This document shows, piece by piece, positions 59,256-64,000 of a stretch of DNA of 64,000 nucleotides. Numbering within the stretch: position 1 is the stretch's first letter; every line of letters begins with the position of its first letter. The DNA comes from Actinoplanes oblitus. Lineage in GTDB: Bacteria; Actinomycetota; Actinomycetes; Mycobacteriales; Micromonosporaceae. The notes under the pieces were generated by a model, which saw only the letters and a program-made list of their open reading frames with translations, did not search any database and was not told the DNA's origin. Both the position numbers and the translations under genes were made by a program. Location: positions 1,627,501-1,691,500 of the forward strand of contig NZ_CP126980.1 of assembly GCF_030252345.1 (NCBI RefSeq). Reading direction: 5' to 3'.

Positions 59256-60140
59256 ATGGCAGCCTCGACGGACGGTGAGCCGGTCTACTTCGGCCGGATG
59301 CGTCCCGGTGACGCCCTTTCCGACCCTTCCTGGGTGCTGCGCCGGGTCACCGCACGGGGTCGTACCGTCGACGAGATTCTCGGGCGCGACGGCGAGTGGC
59401 ACCCGTCGGACATGCTGGCCCGCGCCGAGCGCGGGGAGCTGCCGGGCCGGCTGGAGGAGCTGGGCCCGCTGCTGCCGGCGGCGCTGGCCAAGGTGGCGCA
59501 GCGGCAGTTCCGGGCGGTGCGGCGGGCGTTGGCGCGTCAGGCGGCGGGCGAGTTCGTGCTGCGGCTCGCGCTGCCCGGGACCGGCACCGCGTACCGGGGA
59601 CTGGACAGCGAGGCACGGGACGAGACCGCGGCGTTCCTCACCGGTGCGCCGCTGGTCGCGGTCACGGGACAGGGCGTTTTTCGTACGGATGGTATGTGGG
59701 TGTGGCCGGAATCGATCGCGCGGCAGGTGGTCGAGACGGGTGACCCGCCGGAGGACGAGTTCTTCTACCACATCCAGGCGCGCGCGTTCTTCTTCCCGGC
59801 GGAGCTGGCGCCGGGCGTGGCCGAGCGGGCGCGCGCCCTGCTGGAGGTGGCAGCGGCCGGCGGGCACACCGAGCGGGTGCGCGAGGCGAACGTGCCGGGC
59901 CGGCCACCGCCGCCGACCCGCGAGGAGCGGCAGCGGGCGCTCGGTGCCTGGCACGCGGAGTGGGAGCGCAAGCACGCGGCGACCACGCCTTACCACCCCG
60001 AGCGGCATCCCGACGATCCGGCGTACCACGAGCACCACGTCACCGTCGAGGCGTCGCCGGAGGCGGACTGGGAGTACACCGTCCGGGCCCGGGAGATCAT
60101 GGGGTTGGACCCGGAGACCGGTCAGCGCGTCGACATCTGA
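59256..60140 (+). CDS. unknown effector-locus protein with a shared C-terminal tail
   Basis: A 294-residue protein. It begins with a GEPVYFGRMRPGDALSDPSWVLRR segment. A long helical middle follows (LPAALAKVAQRQFRAVRRALARQAAGEF), then FFYHIQARAFFFPAELAPGVAERARALL near 168-195. It ends DWEYTVRAREIMGLDPETGQRVDI. The tail pattern VRAxRE-x-x-G-(L/M)DPxTG also ends the zinc-ribbon protein at 60931, and a relic of it lies at 58690. No known domain is recognised. The shared tail may be a recognition or export tag, or a trace of recombination between genes of this locus. Confidence 0.65.
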   Translation: MAASTDGEPVYFGRMRPGDALSDPSWVLRRVTARGRTVDEILGRDGEWHPSDMLARAERGELPGRLEELGPLLPAALAKVAQRQFRAVRRALARQAAGEFVLRLALPGTGTAYRGLDSEARDETAAFLTGAPLVAVTGQGVFRTDGMWVWPESIARQVVETGDPPEDEFFYHIQARAFFFPAELAPGVAERARALLEVAAAGGHTERVREANVPGRPPPPTREERQRALGAWHAEWERKHAATTPYHPERHPDDPAYHEHHVTVEASPEADWEYTVRAREIMGLDPETGQRVDI

Positions 60141-60171
60141 GCGAGGCGTGACCCACGCCGGGCGGCCCGGG

Positions 60172-60522
60172 TCAGGCGGCTCGGCGCAGCATGTCGTCGG
60201 CCAGCTCCTTGGCCAGCCGGCTGAGCGAGCCGTCCGAGTGGATCGTGCGCACCTCGACGCCCGGGGTGAGACGCGCGGCCAGCTCGTCCAGCAGGTCCGC
60301 GATGGCGGTGGCGCGCTGCCGGGAGATCACCACGAGGTCCCGGTCACCGGGGGTGCGGTTGTCGGCCTCGCCGCCGGCGGCGGCCGGGCGGAGCCGCTCG
60401 GCGGCCTCGTCCAGCGGGATCGGGCGGAACCGGTCCGGATCGCGCTCGGCGGCGGCGTAGACCAGCCAGTGCCGGGCCGGATCGCGCTCGGGCTGCGGCA
60501 GGCTCAGGTCGGGCGGGGCCAT
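60172..60522 (-). CDS. small protein, second of a tandem paralogous pair
   Basis: A 116-residue protein beginning MAPPDLSLPQPERDPARHWLVY, with PIPLDEAAERLRP, then VVISRQRATAIADLLDELAARLTPG and SRLAKELADDML. It aligns along its length with the next gene upstream (60539-60892), sharing ERDPA(R/Q)H, PIPLDxAA, SRxRxxxIAxLLxEL and RLTPG. It is mainly helical, with no known family. AGAGGAG precedes the ATG. It is separated from its paralogue by 16 nt, so they form one transcript. Confidence 0.7.
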   Translation of the reverse strand: MAPPDLSLPQPERDPARHWLVYAAAERDPDRFRPIPLDEAAERLRPAAAGGEADNRTPGDRDLVVISRQRATAIADLLDELAARLTPGVEVRTIHSDGSLSRLAKELADDMLRRAA

Positions 60523-60538
60523 GGTGGCGCTCCTCTGC

Positions 60539-60892
60539 TCAGTAGCCGGGGCCGCGGAGGTGGCGGGCGATGTCGGCGGCGAGCTCGCTCATCGCGCCGT
60601 CGCCCCGGATCGCGCCGGCGCCCTGCCCGGGGGTGAGCCGCAGGGACAGCTCGGCCAGCAGGGTGGCGATCACCCGGCCACGGTTACGGGAGAAGGCGAC
60701 CGCGTCGTCCGGATCCTCCGGGTCCAGCCGCGACTCGGCCGCGCGGCCCGCCTCGATCATCGCGGCGAACTGCGCCGCGGCGGCGTCCAGCGGGATCGGG
60801 GTGCGCCGCTGGCTGCCGTCCGGCTGCCGCTTGATGTCCGTCCACAGCATCAGATGCTGAGCGGGATCGCGCTCCGCCTCCGGTTCGGTCAC
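60539..60892 (-). CDS. small protein, first of a tandem paralogous pair
   Basis: A 117-residue protein from the GTG at 60892: TEPEAERDPAQHLMLWTDI, PIPLDAAAAQFAAM, AVAFSRNRGRVIATLLAELSLRLTPGQG and SELAADIARHL. It is the paralogue of the gene that follows it. TAGGAT (plus-strand 60899-60904) lies 6 nt before the GTG, so it is probably leaderless. The 38-bp gap to the divergent gene at 60931 holds two back-to-back -10 elements. The function is unknown; as small cytosolic proteins among toxin-linked genes they may be antidotes or regulators. Confidence 0.7.
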   Translation of the reverse strand: MTEPEAERDPAQHLMLWTDIKRQPDGSQRRTPIPLDAAAAQFAAMIEAGRAAESRLDPEDPDDAVAFSRNRGRVIATLLAELSLRLTPGQGAGAIRGDGAMSELAADIARHLRGPGY

Positions 60893-60917
60893 CGGGTGAT
60901 CCTATCAATGTGAGCGG

Positions 60918-60923
60918 TAGGGT
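60918..60923 (+). promoter_or_regulatory. -10 element of a leaderless promoter
   Basis: TAGGGT lies 7 nt before the ATG at 60931. The divergent promoter's TAGGAT (minus strand, 60904-60899) lies 13 bp away, so the two polymerases would compete. Confidence 0.5.
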
Positions 60924-60930
60924 TACCGGA

Positions 60931-61971
60931 ATGACCGCCGCCCCGCTCGCCCGGACCAGCCTGGAGGCGCATCTCTTCATCGACCTCACGCCCTGTGCGT
61001 GCGGAGAGCCGACATTGGCCCGGTCCAGCACGGTGATCACGCTGCCGGACGGCGCCGCCGGCGCCCGCTACACCGGCACCTGCCCGTCCTGCGGCCGGTC
61101 CCGGGTGTTCGAGTTCCGGCTGCCCGAGCGGGAGATCCAGCAGCAGCCCGACGAGGTCGTCTACGGCGGGCCGGAGACATCCGAGCTGATCGACGCAGCC
61201 GAGTGGGTCAACGTGGCGGCCCGGTACGCGTCGATGGTGCCGGACCGGCCCGGCGAGCTGACCGGTGACGCCCGCCGGATCGCGCGGACCCGGCTGGCGG
61301 CGGCGATCGCGGCGGTCAGCGAGGCCGAGCGGTTCCTGGGCGACGACTCGGACGAGATGCCGGGGTCGGCGTTCTGGTCCGGGTTGGGGCGGGCTCTCGG
61401 CGCTGACGACCGCCGCCTCTTCCACCGGCATTCCCTGGCCCGGCTGCGCGAGCGGTACGAGAGCCTGTTCGACGCCACCGGGTCGAGGTTCGACGAGGCC
61501 CGGCGCCGGGAGACGCCGGAGGACGCGGCGTACCGCGAGCGGTTGCACCGGCTGCGCCAGGACTGGGCGGACCGGCACGGGATCACCGACCCGCACGACG
61601 ACAGGCAGTCGACCGAGGCGCAGCGCCGGGAGTTGCGCCGCGCCGAGCGGGAGCTGGCCGGCCTGGACGTGGCGACCGGCGGCAGCCTGCTCAGCACGCC
61701 GGGCGCGCTGAGCGCGTACGACTCGGTGGGCCGGGCGATCTTCTTCCGGTTCGCCGAGGCGCCGGCCGAGCGCGAGCGCCGGACGGCGGCGGCCGAGGCG
61801 ATCCGGGCCCGCTGGTGCGAGCGGACCGGCTGCGCCGTCTGGGGGATCGACGACGACGTGTACGCGATTCCGGCCAACGCCCTGCCCCCGCCGGAGTCCG
61901 CCTGGGCGATGGTGCGTGCCGCCCGGGAGGCCGCCGGGATGGACCCGCGGACCGGCGACTTCGTCGGCTGA
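60931..61971 (+). CDS. zinc-ribbon family protein C of the effector locus
   Basis: A 346-residue protein. It has the N-terminal ribbon RTSLEAHLFIDLTPCACG with C22 and C24 and RYTGTCPSCG with C51 and C54, then FEFRLPE, SELIDAAEWVNVAARYA and ERFLGDDSDEMPGSAFW. The second half is helical (DEARRRETPEDAAYRERLHRLRQDW, QRRELRRAERELAGLDVATGG). It ends ANALPPPESAWAMVRAAREAAG and MDPRTGDFVG. It is a full-length paralogue of the gene at 56962. The ATG at 60931 is preferred over a GTG at 60910 because of the -10 spacing and paralogue alignment. Confidence 0.72.
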   Translation: MTAAPLARTSLEAHLFIDLTPCACGEPTLARSSTVITLPDGAAGARYTGTCPSCGRSRVFEFRLPEREIQQQPDEVVYGGPETSELIDAAEWVNVAARYASMVPDRPGELTGDARRIARTRLAAAIAAVSEAERFLGDDSDEMPGSAFWSGLGRALGADDRRLFHRHSLARLRERYESLFDATGSRFDEARRRETPEDAAYRERLHRLRQDWADRHGITDPHDDRQSTEAQRRELRRAERELAGLDVATGGSLLSTPGALSAYDSVGRAIFFRFAEAPAERERRTAAAEAIRARWCERTGCAVWGIDDDVYAIPANALPPPESAWAMVRAAREAAGMDPRTGDFVG

Positions 61972-61974
61972 CCC

Positions 61975-62002
61975 GGTGTCACCGGATCGGTAGAGTGACA
62001 CC
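61975..62002. promoter_or_regulatory. 8-bp perfect inverted repeat around a leaderless promoter
   Basis: GGTGTCAC (61975-61982) and GTGACACC (61995-62002) lie between the stop at 61971 and the GTG at 62004. They flank TAGAGT (61991-61996), a -10 element 7 nt before the start. The repeat could be a terminator for the upstream gene or an operator that blocks the promoter. Confidence 0.5.
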
Positions 62003-62003
62003 C

Positions 62004-62972
62004 GTGAGCGAACGGATAGCCGGCGCCCGGTACGCGTTCCGCGCCGCGCACCCGGCCAGCCCGATGCTCCGGGTGCGGTACCGGCACGGCGTTCCGGTGG
62101 ACCCCTGGGGTTTCCCCGACTGGACGCCGTACGCGCGGGTCATGGTCGCCCTGCCCCCGGCGATCGCGGACCTCACGGTCGAGGAGGCGCGCGTCGTCGA
62201 CGTGCGGACCGCCGACCGGGTGGCCCGGGCCGGCGGTGATCCGCTCTGGGACGGCGCGGTGGGCACCCCGGTCGGCTGGACCTGGGCACACACCGCGCAG
62301 ACCCGGCACCTCGCGCTGGTTCCGGCCGAGCTGCACGCGAGCTTCCGGCATCTCGGCGGCGTCAGCGTCGGCGCCCGGACGCTGTCCGGTCACGGCCTCG
62401 TCGCGCCCGGCACCGAGCCGCCCGGCATCCTGGTCACCGAGCGGCTCACCGACGCCGCGCTGGACGCGGCGGACGAGCGTTTCGGGGTACGCCTCCCGCC
62501 GCACTACCGTGACTTTTTGGGCCGGACGAACGGCGGCGCGCCCAGCTTCCCGGCCGTCCTCCCGGGGTTCGGGTTCGTCCTGGACCAGCCGCTGTTCGGG
62601 TTCCGCGAGGACCGCACCCACGACCTGGGCTATCTGAACGCGTTCTTCGGTGACCGGCTGACCGAGGACTGGCTGGCCATCGGCCTGGTGCAGGGTGGCC
62701 TGCTGGCGCTGCGGATCCGTGGACGGGACGCGGGCGCGGTCGGCTACCTGGACGACGACGACCCGCGCGACCGGGACCACTTCACCGCCGCCGACGTGTG
62801 TGACCGGCTGCTGCACCGGGTGGCCGGCGACTTCGCCTCGTTCTGGCTGGCGCTGCGTGCCGTACCGTCAGATGTGGACGATCTGGCGGCCGGCGCTGCC
62901 GCGACCGCCGTGCTCGCCGCTCCCGAGGGTCTCGGCAGCCTGCTGCCGGCCTCGCACCGGCGGCCCGCGTGA
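62004..62972 (+). CDS. WHH-type nuclease-like domain fused to a SUKH (SMI1/KNR4) immunity domain
   Basis: A 322-residue protein. Residues 1-130 carry VDPWGFPDWTPYARVMVALP near 33-52 and WTWAHTAQTRHLALVPAELH near 92-111, then FRHLGGVS. This is the pattern of HNH/Endo VII toxins with a WHH motif, but the middle His is Ala (W94-A95-H96), so it may be inactive. Residues of about 155-275 form a SUKH domain: ERFGVRLPPHYRDFLGRTNGGAPSF and later GGLLALRIRGRDAGAVGYLDDDD. SUKH proteins neutralise nuclease toxins of polymorphic systems. A toxin-like and an antidote domain in one chain is unusual. Its stop overlaps the next gene by 4 nt. Confidence 0.68.
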   Translation: MSERIAGARYAFRAAHPASPMLRVRYRHGVPVDPWGFPDWTPYARVMVALPPAIADLTVEEARVVDVRTADRVARAGGDPLWDGAVGTPVGWTWAHTAQTRHLALVPAELHASFRHLGGVSVGARTLSGHGLVAPGTEPPGILVTERLTDAALDAADERFGVRLPPHYRDFLGRTNGGAPSFPAVLPGFGFVLDQPLFGFREDRTHDLGYLNAFFGDRLTEDWLAIGLVQGGLLALRIRGRDAGAVGYLDDDDPRDRDHFTAADVCDRLLHRVAGDFASFWLALRAVPSDVDDLAAGAAATAVLAAPEGLGSLLPASHRRPA

Positions 62973-63820
62973 GCGAGGACTGGACGCCCGCCAACGACGT
63001 CGAGAACGCCCTGGTGGCGGCGCTCGTGGCCGACGACCGGCAGTCGTTCTTCCAGCTGCTCTCGGTGGCCGACCTGTTCCTGCCGCAGCTGACCCGGGAT
63101 CCCTCGGCGGCGCAGCGATTCCTCACCGTGCACGCCTTCGAGCACGTCCTCCTGCCGGTCTTCACCTCGGTGCGGGCGCTGGCCGCGCAGTTCGGGCACG
63201 CGATCGACGGCTACACCGTCACCAACTACGCCGAGCTGCGCCGCAAGTGGCCGCACCCGGAGTGGCGGCTGGCGATCGACCCGGGCACCCCGCTGGCCGT
63301 GTTCCTGCCGGTGGAGGACCTCGCCGAGGCGGCGGTGGGCGATCTTCGCGTGCCGAGCCTCGCCGAGGTGGCGGCGGAGGCCGCCGAGGACCTCGGCGCC
63401 GAGGACGACATGTGGGCCCGGCACCAGGCGGCGGGCGACTATCCGCAGGACGACGCGGCCGCGATGCGGCTCGCGGCACGGGCCGGCGACGTGTACGGAT
63501 ACCTGGACCGGCTGCTGGACAGCACGGTGCTGATCCCGACGACCCGCCCGGCCGAGCCGGAGGAGATCGCCGAGCCGGGCTTCCCGTGGGCACCCGCCCC
63601 GGACCGGATGATCGAGGTGTTCACCAGCGCCGAGTCGCTCGCGGCCAGCCACCCGGAGCCGACGGTGGTGACCGAGGTGCCGTTCGCGCTGGCGCTCGCG
63701 GTGTGGCCGGAGGACCACGGTGTCGCTGTCGATCCGGACGGCGACTCCGGCTTCCGGGTCGCCGCCGATGACGTGCCGGTCCTGCTGGCCTTCGAGCCCG
63801 AACCGCCGGTCCGCGACTGA
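62969..63820 (+). CDS. SseB-like protein with two related halves
   Basis: A 283-residue protein from the GTG at 62969, coupled to the preceding gene (GTGA). The first half reads NALVAALVADDRQSFFQLLSVADLFLPQL, FLTVHAFEHVL and WRLAIDPGTPLAVFLPVEDL. The second repeats the scheme: DRLLDSTVLIPTT, RMIEVFTSAESLAAS, and VAVDPDGDSGFRVAADDVPVLL. The strand LAIDPGTP/VAVDPDGD and the T-SAE-L helix are SseB N-terminal domain features. SseB-like proteins are widespread in actinomycetes and frequent at type VII loci; their role is not settled. Confidence 0.78.
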   Translation: MSEDWTPANDVENALVAALVADDRQSFFQLLSVADLFLPQLTRDPSAAQRFLTVHAFEHVLLPVFTSVRALAAQFGHAIDGYTVTNYAELRRKWPHPEWRLAIDPGTPLAVFLPVEDLAEAAVGDLRVPSLAEVAAEAAEDLGAEDDMWARHQAAGDYPQDDAAAMRLAARAGDVYGYLDRLLDSTVLIPTTRPAEPEEIAEPGFPWAPAPDRMIEVFTSAESLAASHPEPTVVTEVPFALALAVWPEDHGVAVDPDGDSGFRVAADDVPVLLAFEPEPPVRD

Positions 63821-63836
63821 CCCGGATCGACGGGCA

Positions 63837-63842
63837 TATCAT
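63837..63842 (+). promoter_or_regulatory. -10 element TATCAT of a leaderless promoter
   Basis: The block GGCATATCATCG at 63833-63844 is identical to that before 58043, and the GTG follows at the same 6-nt distance. Confidence 0.5.
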
Positions 63843-63848
63843 CGGCGG

Positions 63849-64000
63849 GTGCTTGTGACGCTCGCCCGGCGGGGGATGGCCGCTACCCTGACCGCCGCTC
63901 TGCTGCTGGTCGCGGCGCCGGGTGGGTTCGGCGGCGCTCCGGCGTGGGGCGCCGAGTGCGCCCAGGCCGACCGGCTGACCAGCGGCACCGCGTGGCCCCG
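63849..64000 (+). CDS. secreted protein, 3' end cut by the window edge; possible mycosin protease
   Basis: Fifty residues are seen from the GTG at 63849. A signal peptide fits: basic start (VLVTLARRGMA), hydrophobic core (ATLTAALLLVAAP), and a probable cleavage near APAWGA. The mature part begins ECAQADRLTSGTAWP. A signal peptide followed by a Cys and a T-x-x-x-W segment is how type VII-associated mycosin (MycP) subtilisins of this group start, and the locus would require one, but the catalytic region lies outside the window. The mycosin call is therefore only a guess. Confidence 0.5.
   Translation, partial: MLVTLARRGMAATLTAALLLVAAPGGFGGAPAWGAECAQADRLTSGTAWP

Overview
The window is very GC-rich DNA with actinobacterial gene content. 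GTG starts are common, and many genes look leaderless, with a TANNNT -10 element 6-7 nt before the start codon. Features that point to a filamentous actinomycete of the Micromonosporaceae type (Actinoplanes-like; this is inference) include mycobacterial/streptomycete-like nitrogen genes (glnA, glnE, glnA2), mannosyltransferases of the lipomannan type, an AfsR/SARP regulator, WXG100 proteins and a large type VII secretion-linked effector locus. No rRNA, tRNA, CRISPR array or insertion sequence was recognised.

Left part (1-16.4 kb): a partial methyltransferase; asd with a strong terminator; a small conserved protein; a 1669-residue Lys/Ala-rich histone H1-like protein; an RNB-domain ribonuclease; a Tat-exported metallo-beta-lactamase-fold protein; a class A beta-lactamase-like gene divergent from a LysR regulator across a perfect 13-bp inverted repeat; then panB, nadE, glnA2 and a DUF350 membrane protein.

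Middle (16.4-36.6 kb): LtrA-like membrane protein, WYL regulator, VOC protein, a class I amidotransferase coupled to glnE, a tandem hairpin-repeat array, an OhrR-type MarR regulator, three membrane genes including two GT-C mannosyltransferases, a DrrAB-type ABC exporter, a 1005-residue SARP regulator, a DUF218-like gene, glnA and an RDD protein. glnA carries a four-pentamer GlnR box. glnA, its modifier glnE and the paralogue glnA2 lie within 22 kb. GlnA keeps the adenylylation tyrosine; GlnA2 has tryptophan there.

Right part (36.6-64 kb): a type VII secretion-associated polymorphic effector locus. On the minus strand are two secreted-type proteins with WXG-like N-termini and a module with a truncated duplicate. 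On the plus strand are two WXG100 proteins, an EspL/YbaB-like protein, another WXG-like protein and a 4151-residue giant. The giant has a WXG-like head, hydrophobic segments, long disordered linkers, an HEVDH metallopeptidase-like domain, three GNAT-like acetyltransferase repeats, two GT-B glycosyltransferase-like domains and a C-terminal domain that continues in the same frame past a single TGA. Downstream come accessory or immunity-like genes: a three-member zinc-ribbon family, a pair of tandem paralogues, a nuclease-like/SUKH fusion, an SseB-like protein and the start of a secreted protein, possibly the mycosin protease. Core ESX ATPase genes are not in the window and may lie beyond its right edge.

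The main candidate for an undescribed system is the giant effector, which fuses glycosyltransferase-like and acetyltransferase-like modules in a type VII context, with its surrounding gene family.
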